Made by a program: the position numbers and the translations under genes. A DNA stretch of 47,060 nucleotides from Rhodospirillaceae bacterium. Its GTDB lineage: Bacteria; Pseudomonadota; Alphaproteobacteria; Rhodospirillales; JABJKH01. The notes below the pieces were generated by a model. That model was not told the DNA's origin. It saw only the letters and a list, made by a program, of their open reading frames with translations, and did no database searches. The DNA lies in NCBI GenBank assembly GCA_018660465.1, contig JABJKH010000104.1, positions 1-47,060 of the forward strand, given 5' to 3'. Of the stretch, positions 16,200 to 25,410 are shown piece by piece; the stretch's first letter is position 1, and each line of letters starts with the position of its first letter.

Positions 16200-16921
16200 C
16201 TCAAGTCAATTTCTTCCATGACTGAAAGACTCTTGGCGGCTTCTCTTATTGTTCGGCGTGCATCTTCGATCAGGCCGGGGTCGATATTCTTGGCATCGTC
16301 AATATCTTCTAAAAGCATGTTCGCGGCGCGCTTGTTCATGGCGGCGGTAAAGGCATCGCATACCGCGTCAGCACCTTCTGCAAATGCAACGATCAAGGCG
16401 TCATGTCCGACCATTTTTAGAATTTTCTGTAGATCAGATTCGCTGAGATCTTTAAGCGAGTCGAACGCAGGTAGGTCGGTATCTTCTTCCGGTTGAGACT
16501 GTGCGTTGCCAAGCAGAGCCGCAGCCTTTTCTTCATCTCCATGAATGGCCTTAGATGTGCTCCGGAAGATTCTGAAATCAGACACCAGAGCCAAGGCATC
16601 TGGATATGTTAGGTCGTAGTCTTGCCCTGCGATTTCAGCAAGTTTCTTGCCGACGTCCTTGTTCATGGCTTGGGCGACTTCGGCTAAAGTCTCAACGGGG
16701 CAGGCTTGTATCAAGGCCGCCATGCGCGAGCTTTGATCTGGTCCTACTGAGTCAAAAAATGCCTTCAGCGATGCAGCATCACTGGCTTCCACCATTTGCC
16801 GCAGTTCCCACAGCAGTGACGTGACCTCTGGGGTCGTGTCTTTGACATCCGTGAGCAGGTCGTCGAAACCATCATCCGTATCATCTATTCCAAGATCAAA
16901 TTCGTCTTTTTCATTGTTCAT
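16196..16921 (-). CDS. Stand-alone FliG C-terminal-like domain protein
   Basis: A 241 aa acidic protein. Residues 153-235 align by eye with the FliG C-terminal torque domain: FDSLKDLSESDLQKILKMVG resembles the FliG start FEDLLDLDDRDIQQLLREVD, and MNKRAANMLLED (195-206) resembles MSQRAADILRDD, which holds the charged stator-facing residues. The GPVR motif is missing. Residues 85-97 (AMNKDVGKKLAEI) look like a weaker copy of the same helix. The N-terminal 30 residues are mostly Asp/Glu. It has no signal or membrane segment. It starts 3 bases after the wecC stop, so it is the last gene of wecB-wecC. A motor, scaffold or regulatory role cannot be chosen from sequence. Confidence 0.72.
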   Translation of the reverse strand: MNNEKDEFDLGIDDTDDGFDDLLTDVKDTTPEVTSLLWELRQMVEASDAASLKAFFDSVGPDQSSRMAALIQACPVETLAEVAQAMNKDVGKKLAEIAGQDYDLTYPDALALVSDFRIFRSTSKAIHGDEEKAAALLGNAQSQPEEDTDLPAFDSLKDLSESDLQKILKMVGHDALIVAFAEGADAVCDAFTAAMNKRAANMLLEDIDDAKNIDPGLIEDARRTIREAAKSLSVMEEIDLS

Positions 16922-16924
16922 AAG

Positions 16925-18175
16925 TCACCGCCAAATGCCACGTGTGTCGAATACGGTTTTGTCTTCCAATCGCGCCCGGTTGACGGCCAAGAATGGGCTG
17001 TGGTCGACCAGCAGGACGACAATATCAGAATTGTTCAAAGCGTCGTTCAGGCTGACGAGGGATGTTCGTTCTCCTCCTGCGAGTTCTTCCGGCAAGGTTT
17101 TGACATTCGGTTCAACCACAAGAATATCGCCCACTTTGGCCTCGGCCAGAAGGCGCACGATTTCTATTGCGGGACTTTCCCGAAGGTCATCGATATTGGC
17201 TTTGTAGGCGAGACCGAGGCAGGCAATCGTTGGTGCGTCGTGATGTTTGGCAGCGTCAAGGATTTGGCCGACAACGTGTCCTGGTTTTGAATCATTTACG
17301 CCCCGCGCAGCCTGGATCAAAGCGGTGTCTTCGGGGGCGCCATCAACGATGAACCAAGGATCAACAGCAATGCAATGCCCACCGACACCTGGCCCCGGTT
17401 TTAGGATGTTAACCCTCGGATGGTGATTGGCCATGTCGATGGCTTCCCAGACATTGATGTCGAGGCGGTCGCTGACCAGGGACATCTCATTGGCGAAGGC
17501 AATATTGACATCGCGGTAGGCATTCTCCATCAGCTTGACCAATTCTGCCGTCCGCGCCGTGGTGACATGACAGACCCCGTCGGTGATGGTGCGATAAAGT
17601 TCTGCGGTTCTGTCGGCGCAATGGCGGGTGATGCCGCCAATGACCCGATCATTGCGAGCTAACTCAATCAGCACGCGGCCAGGCAAGACCCGTTCGGGAC
17701 TGTGTGAAACCTGCACTTCGGCATCTTCGCCCGCATCGTGAGGGAAGCTCAAATCGGATCGAAGACCAGCAAGCCATTGGCTGACTTGTTCCGTCGCCCC
17801 GACCGGTGAGGTAGATTCAATGATTACCAAATCACCCTTCTTGAGAATAGGTGCCAAACTCTTGGTTGCGGCCTCGATATATTTTAGATCAGGTTTGTTG
17901 CCATCGGTAAAAGGTGTGGGCACGGCGACGATAAAGGCGTCCGCTGATACGGGTTCAGTGGTGGCTGAAAGCATCCCGGCTTCAACCACATCATGAACCA
18001 TCGTTTCTAAGTTCGGCTCGAAGATATGGATTTTGCCTTGGTTGATCAGGGAGACCGTATCTGGGTTGACATCAACGCCGGTAACGTTAAATCCGCGGCT
18101 TGCCATAACGGCGGCGGTGGGCAGCCCTACATAGCCCAGACCAATCACGCAAATATCTTTAAACTTTCGCGGCAC
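16925..18175 (-). CDS. wecC: UDP-N-acetyl-D-mannosamine dehydrogenase
   Basis: Oxidises UDP-ManNAc to UDP-ManNAcA with two NAD+. Seen: Rossmann motif [12 protein letters not shown] at the N terminus, AVPTPF, the central-domain segment [20 protein letters not shown], catalytic Cys268 in [12 protein letters not shown], and the C-terminal UDP-binding domain with [17 protein letters not shown]. The start is taken as GTG 18175, with GGAG 7 bases upstream, giving 416 aa and a 17-base overlap with wecB; a longer frame into wecB has no support. The gene makes an acidic sugar for surface polysaccharide or protein glycosylation. No glycosyltransferase is adjacent, so the end product is unknown. Confidence 0.92.
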   Translation of the reverse strand: MPRKFKDICVIGLGYVGLPTAAVMASRGFNVTGVDVNPDTVSLINQGKIHIFEPNLETMVHDVVEAGMLSATTEPVSADAFIVAVPTPFTDGNKPDLKYIEAATKSLAPILKKGDLVIIESTSPVGATEQVSQWLAGLRSDLSFPHDAGEDAEVQVSHSPERVLPGRVLIELARNDRVIGGITRHCADRTAELYRTITDGVCHVTTARTAELVKLMENAYRDVNIAFANEMSLVSDRLDINVWEAIDMANHHPRVNILKPGPGVGGHCIAVDPWFIVDGAPEDTALIQAARGVNDSKPGHVVGQILDAAKHHDAPTIACLGLAYKANIDDLRESPAIEIVRLLAEAKVGDILVVEPNVKTLPEELAGGERTSLVSLNDALNNSDIVVLLVDHSPFLAVNRARLEDKTVFDTRGIWR

Positions 18176-19283
18176 CGATGATCTCCTCGACAATTCGGTT
18201 GGCGGCGTTCCCGTCACCATAGGGGTTGTGTGCCCGACTCATTGTTTCATAGGCCGCGTTGTCATCCAACAAGCGCGTGCATTCTGAAACAATCTTATCT
18301 GTGTTGGTTCCAACCAATTTGACCGTACCCGCTTCCACGGCCTCAGGGCGTTCGGTTACAGTCCGCATGACTAGTACAGGTTTACCAAGCGATGGCGCCT
18401 CTTCCTGTATTCCCCCGGAATCAGTGATGACAAGGTGGCTCCGCTGCATCAACCGAACAAAGGGCAGATATTCAGCGGGCTCAGTCAAATGGACATTATC
18501 GTGGCCGCCTAAAATTCGCATGACCGGTTCGCGGACGTTGGGATTTAAATGAACCGGGTAGACGACTTGAACGTCCTCTCGGTCGCCAAGGGCTGTAAGA
18601 GCGTGGCAAATATTCTCGAACCCATCCCCAAAATTTTCGCGGCGGTGACCGGTGACCAGGATAAGCCGTCGCTCTGAATCTAAGAAAGGAAACTCAGCAT
18701 CAAGGTCGGTTCGACTCTTTTTGTCGCTTTCCAACTTGCTGGTAATGTGAAGCAGCGAATCGATTACGGTGTTGCCAGTAACAAAGATATTTTCGGCAGG
18801 CGCACCTTCCCGCAGCAAATTGTCCCGCGCTCCTTCGGTTGGGGCGAAATGCATATCGGTGATGACGTCTGCCAAGCGGCGGTTGATTTCTTCAGGAAAC
18901 GGCGCGTAGATGTCGCCGGTCCTTAATCCTGCCTCCACATGACCCACAGGAATTTGCCGGTAATAGGCCGCAAGCGCCGCGGCAAACGTGGTCGTGGTAT
19001 CGCCGTGAACCAAAACTCGATCTGGTTTTAAATTGTCGAGTACGCTGCCGACACCTTCCAGCACTGCGGTTGTGATGTGTGCGAGATCCTGATTCGGCCG
19101 CATGATGTCCAAGTCAACGTCTGGGGTGATTTCAAACAGATTGAGAACCTGGTCCAGCATTTGACGGTGCTGGGCCGTAACACAGACCAGCCCCTCAACC
19201 TCGGACGCTTCTCTCAGGGCCTTGACGACGGGGGCCATCTTGATGGCCTCAGGTCGGGTTCCAAATACGCACAGGACTCGCAT
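18159..19283 (-). CDS. wecB: UDP-N-acetylglucosamine 2-epimerase (non-hydrolysing)
   Basis: Converts UDP-GlcNAc to UDP-ManNAc, the substrate of the following wecC. Seen: N-terminal [65 protein letters not shown] and [21 protein letters not shown], all typical of the family. ATG 19283 gives 374 aa and puts the sugar-nucleotide motif at the N terminus; an upstream TTG adds 12 residues of low similarity. Divergent from the EipB gene across 103 bases, which should contain both promoters. Confidence 0.94.
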   Translation of the reverse strand: MRVLCVFGTRPEAIKMAPVVKALREASEVEGLVCVTAQHRQMLDQVLNLFEITPDVDLDIMRPNQDLAHITTAVLEGVGSVLDNLKPDRVLVHGDTTTTFAAALAAYYRQIPVGHVEAGLRTGDIYAPFPEEINRRLADVITDMHFAPTEGARDNLLREGAPAENIFVTGNTVIDSLLHITSKLESDKKSRTDLDAEFPFLDSERRLILVTGHRRENFGDGFENICHALTALGDREDVQVVYPVHLNPNVREPVMRILGGHDNVHLTEPAEYLPFVRLMQRSHLVITDSGGIQEEAPSLGKPVLVMRTVTERPEAVEAGTVKLVGTNTDKIVSECTRLLDDNAAYETMSRAHNPYGDGNAANRIVEEIIGAAKV

Positions 19284-19386
19284 GGCTGTCTGGATATCCC
19301 GGTTGCCGATGTTTCGCAAGAACGGCTTTTACCAATCCGGTCTGAGGCGATATATTATTTGTAACTCTAAATTTGGATATTGCCCT

Positions 19387-20202
19387 ATGACAAAGCTAAG
19401 TCTTGTTCGATTTTCTGTTGCCTTATCTGTTCTTTTGAGCGCGATCTTGGCGGCCAGCCCTGGGGATGCCGCGAACTTGGTCGCGCACCGCGCCGTCTAT
19501 TCTATGAAGCTTGGGGCCGTTCGCTCAGGGGCTGGTTTAGAAGCGGCGCGGGGGCTTATGACCATATCATTGGAAAAATCCTGTGCCGGGTGGATCGTAT
19601 CTCAGCAAATGAACATGGCCCTTCAAACGTCGGAGGGGAAGGAACTTAACCAAGATTACCGGTTCGCTGGCTGGGAATCTTTTGATGGAAAAAACTACCG
19701 CTTTGCCGTTCAAAGCAAAATGGCAGGTAATAATGAGAATTATAAAGGCAAGGCTCGGCTTTCTGGTGACGGAAAGTCAGGGCGTGCATCCTATACGGTA
19801 CCTGAGAAAAAGGACCTGAAGTTGCCTGGGAATACGCTTTTTCCCATTAACCATATGGTGCTGCTGATCGATCGGGCTCAGGCCGGGGATAACCAAGTTA
19901 CGCGCCCAATATTTGAGGGAACGGAAGGCAAGGGACATCAAACAGTATCAGCCTTCATTGGGTCGCGGATTGGACCGAAGAAACATGGGTGGCATGAAAA
20001 AGGGCCGCTTATGGATCGTTCTGGCTGGAAAATGCGGATGGGCTATTATAACGCGGATAGCAAGTCGTCTACGCCAGAGTTCGAAATCGAGCTTTTGCAA
20101 CTGGACAATGGAGTCGTTCCTCATTTGACCCAGGTGTTTCCCACTTTCAATCTTGTTATTGACCTTAAGAAAATTGAGAAATTGCCGGCGCCCAGTTGCT
20201 AA
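19387..20202 (+). CDS. EipB family cell-envelope integrity protein (DUF1849)
   Basis: Periplasmic beta-spiral protein of the EipB/DUF1849 family, conserved in alphaproteobacteria and required for envelope integrity in Brucella. Seen: signal peptide ending near residue 29 (PGDAAN), LVAHRAVYSMKLGAVRSGAGLEAARG-type opening (HRAVYSMKL), CAGWIVSQQMNM, and the DYRFAGWESFDGKNYRF segment. Cys66 and the last residue, Cys271, match the conserved disulfide pair of the family. ATG 19387 was chosen because it is followed at once by the signal peptide; the frame is open upstream but there lies opposite wecB. It has 271 aa. Confidence 0.88.
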   Translation: MTKLSLVRFSVALSVLLSAILAASPGDAANLVAHRAVYSMKLGAVRSGAGLEAARGLMTISLEKSCAGWIVSQQMNMALQTSEGKELNQDYRFAGWESFDGKNYRFAVQSKMAGNNENYKGKARLSGDGKSGRASYTVPEKKDLKLPGNTLFPINHMVLLIDRAQAGDNQVTRPIFEGTEGKGHQTVSAFIGSRIGPKKHGWHEKGPLMDRSGWKMRMGYYNADSKSSTPEFEIELLQLDNGVVPHLTQVFPTFNLVIDLKKIEKLPAPSC

Positions 20203-20321
20203 TTTCTAAAATTGGGCCAAAAAGACCATAGCTTGAGCATGGTTGCCTGTATCCTCGCAAGTCGCTAAAGTTGTTTAACTAGTGAGGGTTAAGGGTCCTT
20301 GAACCGCAGAGGGCTAGACGC

Positions 20322-21053
20322 ATGAAGCGCTTCTTTGGAAATTCCATTGTTGGCATTGCCGCTGTTGGTCTTTCTATTTTTTTAAGCATTCCTTTGGCGC
20401 GCGGGGACAGCGCTGGATTTGTTGGTCTTCAAGTTCAGGGGATCACAAAAGAAGTCGCGGGCTCGCTTGGCATGAGTTCCGTCAAAGGCGTTCTTGTCCG
20501 AGATGTGGCGCTAAATGGACCCGGTAATTTAGCTGGATTTCAGCGCGGCGACCTGATCTTAAAATTCAATGGTAAGACCATCGGAAAGTTTGCTGACCTG
20601 GTGGCTGCGGTTCAGAAAATTAAGGCCGGCCAGACAGTTCCCGTATTGGTATCTCGCAGCCGAGGTAAAAAAGTTCAGTTGAAGCTGAAGGCGGGCTCGT
20701 GGCCAGCGGCCTGGAAGATCATGAAGGGCGATTTTGGTAATATCCAAGAATTGGGTCTGACCATGTCGGCAACAACCAGATCGGTGCGTAAGAACTTTGG
20801 CGTTAAATGGGGCTCCATCGGCGTCTTGGTGACGCTCCTCGACAAAGATACTGTCGCCGGGCTTAGTCGATTAATGGACCTTAAGCAGGGCGATCTTATT
20901 TTGCAGGTTGATCAGGAAAAAGTTTGGCTACCAACTCAAGTTGTGCGCAAATATATTGCCGCTAAAAAAGCCAAGCGACCGTCTATGCTTTTATTGATCG
21001 AAGGGAAGAGAGGATTTCGCTTCTCTGTCTTGCCGATTATTCCAAAGAAGTAA
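20322..21053 (+). CDS. Secreted protein with two PDZ domains
   Basis: A 243 aa protein with a signal peptide (cleavage near ARGDS, residue 28) and two PDZ-like halves. The first, about 32-125, has GFVGLQVQGI and NLAGFQRGDLILKFNGK; the second, about 145-240, has ELGLTMSATT and GLSRLMDLKQGDLILQVDQE. It resembles the tail of a DegP-type protease without the catalytic domain: no GNSGG or HExxH motif is present. It may bind exposed C termini of envelope proteins as an adaptor or chaperone. Partner unknown. Confidence 0.75.
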   Translation: MKRFFGNSIVGIAAVGLSIFLSIPLARGDSAGFVGLQVQGITKEVAGSLGMSSVKGVLVRDVALNGPGNLAGFQRGDLILKFNGKTIGKFADLVAAVQKIKAGQTVPVLVSRSRGKKVQLKLKAGSWPAAWKIMKGDFGNIQELGLTMSATTRSVRKNFGVKWGSIGVLVTLLDKDTVAGLSRLMDLKQGDLILQVDQEKVWLPTQVVRKYIAAKKAKRPSMLLLIEGKRGFRFSVLPIIPKK

Positions 21054-21072
21054 AAGCCGACGAGAACACTGT

Positions 21073-21861
21073 TTAGCCGCCCCGTACCTCAGAAATAATT
21101 TTTTTCATGGTTTCCGCACTGATCGCGCCTGGGATGACCTGATTTCCGATGATAAAGGCCGGTGTGCCGGTAATATTAAGTGCCTGTGCAATGGCGTGAT
21201 TCTTTCGAATACTGGCCTCAATTTTCGGGTCCTTCATCGCAATCTTTAGCTTGGCTTCGTCGAATCCGAATTTTTTTGCTATGCGTAATATTTTACTTTC
21301 CGATAACCCACCCTGTGATTGCATGAGGGCGGCGTGGAAATCAGAGTACTTGGATTTATCTAAGTCCCATGCGGCGAGGGCGATCCGGGCGGCGATCACT
21401 GAACTATTGCCTAGGATTGGAAACTCCTTGTAGACGTAGCGAATTTTGCTGTCAGATTTTAGCAACTTTACGACCGTCGGGTGGACTTTTTTACAGTAGC
21501 CGCAATTGTAGTCGAAAAATTCAACAATGGTGACGTCACCCTTTGGGTTCCCCCCAATTGGTGCAGAGGGGTCTTCGTAAATATCTTGCTTCATATGCGC
21601 CAAGATTTTTTCCTGCTGAAGGCGGGTTTCGGCCTTTTCACGACCGCGCAAGACCTGCATGGCCTCGACGATGATTTCCGGATTTCGGAGCAGGTAATCT
21701 CGAATTAATTTTTCAAAGGCGAGCTTTTGTTGGACGGTCATTTGCGTCGACAGGGCGGACGCAGGGGTGCTCTGCTTGTCCGCAGCGTGGGTCACTGTTC
21801 CAAAAAATACTGTGATAAGTAGCAGCGTAGCGACACGGGTAAAAATTTTCATTAACTTCAT
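21073..21861 (-). CDS. DsbA family thiol:disulfide oxidoreductase (ScsC/Com1-like)
   Basis: Periplasmic disulfide oxidoreductase. Seen: signal peptide at residues 1-26, then a helical N-terminal extension (about 40-95, LAFEKLIRDYLLRNPEIIVEAM) like the oligomerisation stalk of ScsC proteins. A thioredoxin/DsbA fold follows with active site FFDYNCGYCKK (Cys120, Cys123) and a cis-proline in NITGTPAFIIG. It has 262 aa. AAAGG lies 8 bases before ATG 21861; a second in-frame ATG lies three codons on. The stalk suggests isomerase or oligomeric function instead of simple DsbA oxidation. Confidence 0.88.
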   Translation of the reverse strand: MKLMKIFTRVATLLLITVFFGTVTHAADKQSTPASALSTQMTVQQKLAFEKLIRDYLLRNPEIIVEAMQVLRGREKAETRLQQEKILAHMKQDIYEDPSAPIGGNPKGDVTIVEFFDYNCGYCKKVHPTVVKLLKSDSKIRYVYKEFPILGNSSVIAARIALAAWDLDKSKYSDFHAALMQSQGGLSESKILRIAKKFGFDEAKLKIAMKDPKIEASIRKNHAIAQALNITGTPAFIIGNQVIPGAISAETMKKIISEVRGG

Positions 21862-21969
21862 CTAACTAACCTTTAATTCAGGGCGGGCCGATCATGCGAT
21901 GGGCGATATGAGAATGTACAGACTTACCATGGCAATAACAGGGCAGACTCGCGTATATGTGAACAAACT

Positions 21970-22755
21970 TCAACGGGTAAGGGTTACTTCTGAAAGGAAA
22001 CCGGTCGTTGGCACTTGACCGCCTGAGGCAGCAACGCCGATAAAGGTCACTTGAACTCGGCTCATGTCGTCATCAGGCCAGACTTGGTTATAGAGGTCTC
22101 CTAGGTCGATAAATTCCGGCCACCACTTGCCATAGTTTTCCCTGCCGCCACGGACAATATAGCGAGGCATGAGCTTGCCCTCTTTGGGGGCTGGTAGGAA
22201 AAGAGTTCCGCGTTGAAGGGCCGAGTCCTCCCAAGTTACTGAGAGGGAGCGATCAAACTCTGGAAGTTTTTCTCCAATGTCTGCAAAGACCTTTTGCCGC
22301 CAGGTTTTTTCTATTTTTGCGCCGTCCCGGAGTCCACCCCGGAACCCGATGATCAACCGGATCGGATGCGTTCCCGGGCCATGGGTTGAGAGGTTCCAAG
22401 ACCAATTCAGATAAGGAGTCGCCAGCAGCATGGCGCGGGTGCGCCGAACGATGGAGAATTTCTCCGAGCCGGTGATAATTTTGAGTGCCTTGACCCCGTC
22501 TTGAACAACGACAGAAACGCGCTTTTTAACGATACCGGTGGGGCCAGTGGCGACCCAATCTTTCGGAAGAACACCCACAGCCAACCCGGACGTAAGAGCC
22601 CCGCCGGTATCAAGCACCGGCAATCGACCCTCTGGCTCAACGGTGGTTGTTTGCTTTTGTTCGGCACAAGCGCCTAAGCAGAACAATAAAAGAAAAAGAA
22701 TTACGGGGGTGCGATAAACATTTACTTGAGGAATTAATCGAGCGCTGGATTGCAT
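21970..22755 (-). CDS. DUF3047 family lipoprotein
   Basis: A 261 aa protein with a lipobox LGAC (FLLLFCLGACAEQ, near residue 30), so probably lipid-anchored in the outer membrane. The body matches the DUF3047 pattern: LPKDWVATGPTG, a central SWNLSTHGPGTHPIRLIIGFRGG, and a late ENYGKWWPEFIDLGDLY followed by VQVTFIGVAASGG. The fold may be a beta-sandwich ligand-binding domain, but function is unknown. It follows the M48 protease gene by 22 bases on the same strand and is probably co-transcribed. Confidence 0.75.
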   Translation of the reverse strand: MQSSARLIPQVNVYRTPVILFLLLFCLGACAEQKQTTTVEPEGRLPVLDTGGALTSGLAVGVLPKDWVATGPTGIVKKRVSVVVQDGVKALKIITGSEKFSIVRRTRAMLLATPYLNWSWNLSTHGPGTHPIRLIIGFRGGLRDGAKIEKTWRQKVFADIGEKLPEFDRSLSVTWEDSALQRGTLFLPAPKEGKLMPRYIVRGGRENYGKWWPEFIDLGDLYNQVWPDDDMSRVQVTFIGVAASGGQVPTTGFLSEVTLTR

Positions 22756-22777
22756 GAAGATGCTATTTACCGGTTAT

Positions 22778-24130
22778 CTACTGGGGAGCTTTGAGCCGCT
22801 TTGCCGCAGCCAAAATATCATCGGCTTGAAGCCATGCCGGCGTGCCCTCTTTCGCTCCCTTTTTGGCGCGCGTCGCAAAATGAATCGCGTCGGTTTTCTT
22901 ATTCAGTAGCAGCGCTTCTTCTGCCAGTGCCAAAGATGCTTGCAGGTTATTTTTCTGTCGGCCATAGGCGGTAGCCAAGGCCCGCCAGGTGCTTGGAATT
23001 TCCCGCTCCACACGAAGCGCCGCCCGTAAATTAGAGATTGCGGATTGCAGCAGGGCGGGGTTGTTGGTCTCAATTTGGGCGTGGGCCAATTCGCCTCTTA
23101 TAAGGGCTGACGACGGTGCTACTTTGACAGCAGCGGTGTAGTAGGGAATCGAATCGCGAACGCGGCCACTTTCAAACAGAATCTGTCCCATCAATTCTAG
23201 AAAATAGGGGTCTTTTGGATGTTCTGTCAGCAGACCAGACATGGTCTTTAGGGCTTTATCCAATTTAGCGCTTTTGTGATATGCCACGGCGCGCGCGTAT
23301 CGCGCTTCGATGCTGCGATCAGATTTTTTATAGCGACGCATCGTTCGCGATGTCGGCTCTAAAAATGCGTAAAGCTTGGCGCGTAAGCGGCGGTGGATTG
23401 CCTGAAGTTCGGGGGCGACTGGGGTCCTAGAATAGGCTGAATTTGCCATATGTGCCCTGAGCGCTGTCATCCGAGATCGCGTAACCGGGTGAGTGCGCAT
23501 GTAGGCGTCCTGGTATTGTGGGCTCACCAATTCCTGCTCTTCCAAAATCGCCATGAATTCGTACAGGCCTTGCGCCGATTGATGTGTCCCTTCCAACAAT
23601 CGCATGGCTGCTTGATCGGCTGAGTTCTCTTGGGTGCGGGTAAAACGAAGGAAACTATTTGTCCCTAAAGTTTGCCCGCCGATTATAATAGCCTGGGCCA
23701 AATCCCCCTGTCCCAGGACAGCTGCGGCACCACCAAGTATAAAAGCCGCAATCGATTGTGCAGAGCTTTTGTCCAAGGCCGCTTGAATGCGTGATAGGTG
23801 CCCACCTGCGATATGGCCTGTTTCGTGGGCGATGACACCGATAACCTGACCGGCATTTTTGGCTTCCATCAGCAGTCCGGTATTCATGAACAGTTTTTGT
23901 CCACCAGCGACAAATGCGTTCAGGCTCTTATCCTTGACCAGGAAAATCTTGACCGCTTCAGGTGACAGGCCAGCCGCCTGAAATAGGGGAGTGGCATAGA
24001 GCCGCAGCGCTGATTCGATTTCGGCATCCCGGATGAACGAAATTTTGCGTTGCCCTTGTGCATACGCGAAATCATTCCCGACGAGAATCGTGAGAACAAG
24101 AATACACAAAAATCGGAAAATGCTTTTCAA
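22778..24130 (-). CDS. M48 metalloprotease with TPR repeats (BepA/YfgC-like)
   Basis: Periplasmic zinc protease-chaperone of the BepA type, which takes part in outer-membrane protein assembly quality control. Seen: signal peptide at residues 1-24, the zinc motif AHETGH with His102, Glu103 and His106, the second-helix EENSAD-type ligand region (QENSADQAAMRLL), and tetratricopeptide repeats from about 265 on. It has 450 aa. The start is TTG 24130, supported by AGGAG 7 bases upstream. A 14-base tandem repeat lies just upstream, between this gene and the divergent aminotransferase. Confidence 0.87.
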   Translation of the reverse strand: MKSIFRFLCILVLTILVGNDFAYAQGQRKISFIRDAEIESALRLYATPLFQAAGLSPEAVKIFLVKDKSLNAFVAGGQKLFMNTGLLMEAKNAGQVIGVIAHETGHIAGGHLSRIQAALDKSSAQSIAAFILGGAAAVLGQGDLAQAIIIGGQTLGTNSFLRFTRTQENSADQAAMRLLEGTHQSAQGLYEFMAILEEQELVSPQYQDAYMRTHPVTRSRMTALRAHMANSAYSRTPVAPELQAIHRRLRAKLYAFLEPTSRTMRRYKKSDRSIEARYARAVAYHKSAKLDKALKTMSGLLTEHPKDPYFLELMGQILFESGRVRDSIPYYTAAVKVAPSSALIRGELAHAQIETNNPALLQSAISNLRAALRVEREIPSTWRALATAYGRQKNNLQASLALAEEALLLNKKTDAIHFATRAKKGAKEGTPAWLQADDILAAAKRLKAPQ

Positions 24131-24172
24131 ACAGGTTCTCCTATCGGTATTAGACGTTACTCGCGCGTCGTT

Positions 24173-24212
24173 CTATCGTCAAATGGCTATCGTCAAATGG
24201 CTATCGTCAAAT
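24173..24212. repeat. 14-base tandem repeat, 2.9 copies, in a divergent promoter region
   Basis: CTATCGTCAAATGG occurs exactly at 24173-24186 and 24187-24200 and again as 12 of 14 bases at 24201-24212. It lies in the 114-base gap between the divergent M48 protease and aminotransferase genes. It could be slipped-strand duplication or a repeated protein-binding site. Confidence 0.85.
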
Positions 24213-24244
24213 CGGGTTATCGTAAGTATTGGGTTAAATAGGTT

Positions 24245-25393
24245 ATGGCGTTAAAGATTGCAAAGCGGGCCGCAGTGCCGCCGTTTATCGTGATGGATGT
24301 CCTCAGGGCGGCCAATGAACAGGCCGCCTCAGGAAAAGCCGTGTTTCATTTGGAATTGGGTCAACCGGGAACATCTGCACCAAAAGCCATTAGAGATGCG
24401 GCAAAACGCGCCTTGGACGAGGATGTGCTGGGCTATACGGATGCGTTCGGGTTGCCGATCCTCCGCCAGAATATCGCCGACCATTACAGCGCTCAGTACG
24501 GGGTAAAGGTGGATTCCGCTCGAGTCGTCGTGACGACAGGGTCATCCGGTGCCTTTGTCTTGGCGTTTTTGGGCGCGTTCGAGCCTGGTGACCGGGTCGC
24601 ATTGGCAAGTCCGGGCTATCCCTGTTACCGCAACATCTTGACTGCATTGGGCGTCGAGCCGGTGCTTTTGTTAACCGGGCCGGAAACCAACTTCCAACCT
24701 TCGCCGGAGGCACTTGATCGGGTAGAGGGGAAGCTCGATGGCCTGATCGTCGCCAGTCCATCGAACCCCACAGGGACAATCATTCACAGTGATAAATTCA
24801 AGGAATTGATCGCATACTGTGACCGCAAAGAAATTCGCCTGATCTCAGACGAAATTTATCATGGCATCACGTTTGGCGAGAAGGCGGAGACTGCCTTGGC
24901 CTTCACTGAAAATTCTATCGTGGTGAACAGCTTTTCCAAATATTTTTCCATGACCGGATGGCGACTGGGCTGGATGATCTTGCCAGAAGATATGTTGCGG
25001 GCGGCGGAGTGCCTGGCTCAAAACCTCTTTATTTCGCCGCCGACTTTATCACAGTATGCAGCAGCGGCGGCGTTTGATTGTCGCGACGAATTGGATGCCA
25101 ATGTTGCCGCCTATGCAAAAAGCCGCGCGCTGTTGTTAGAAGAACTACCAAAAGCAGGATTTGATAAACTGGCACCCGCGGAAGGCGCCTTTTATCTCTA
25201 TGCCGATGTCACCGAACTCACCAACGACAGCGAAGCCTACTGCCGTCGGTTACTAGCGGAAACAGGCGTGGCGACAACACCGGGGGTAGATTTCGATCCG
25301 GACAGAGGCAGCCGATACATGCGTTTCTCCTTCGCCGGTCCTTATGAACATATGGAAGAAGCGGTTAAACGCATTAAGGCGTGGCGGGCGTAA
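24245..25393 (+). CDS. Class I/II pyridoxal-phosphate aminotransferase (aspartate aminotransferase-like)
   Basis: PLP-dependent aminotransferase of fold type I. Seen: LELGQPGTSAPKAI, YTDAFGLPILRQ, TTGSSGAFVLAFL, SPSNPTGTI with the substrate Asn, SDEIYHGITF with the PLP-ring Asp, and the Schiff-base Lys232 in NSFSKYFSMTGWRLGWM. It ends with a small domain containing the carboxylate-binding Arg in YMRFSFAG. It has 382 aa and looks complete. The amino donor cannot be chosen from these motifs. The ribosome site is weak. No pathway genes are adjacent; a palindromic element follows. Confidence 0.88.
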   Translation: MALKIAKRAAVPPFIVMDVLRAANEQAASGKAVFHLELGQPGTSAPKAIRDAAKRALDEDVLGYTDAFGLPILRQNIADHYSAQYGVKVDSARVVVTTGSSGAFVLAFLGAFEPGDRVALASPGYPCYRNILTALGVEPVLLLTGPETNFQPSPEALDRVEGKLDGLIVASPSNPTGTIIHSDKFKELIAYCDRKEIRLISDEIYHGITFGEKAETALAFTENSIVVNSFSKYFSMTGWRLGWMILPEDMLRAAECLAQNLFISPPTLSQYAAAAAFDCRDELDANVAAYAKSRALLLEELPKAGFDKLAPAEGAFYLYADVTELTNDSEAYCRRLLAETGVATTPGVDFDPDRGSRYMRFSFAGPYEHMEEAVKRIKAWRA

Positions 25394-25410
25394 CGTCGAT
25401 TTGAGCTCTA

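Noticed and set aside
24173-24212. Short CRISPR-like array
   Set aside because: The units are contiguous with no spacers; it is a simple tandem repeat, as is 10638-10688.
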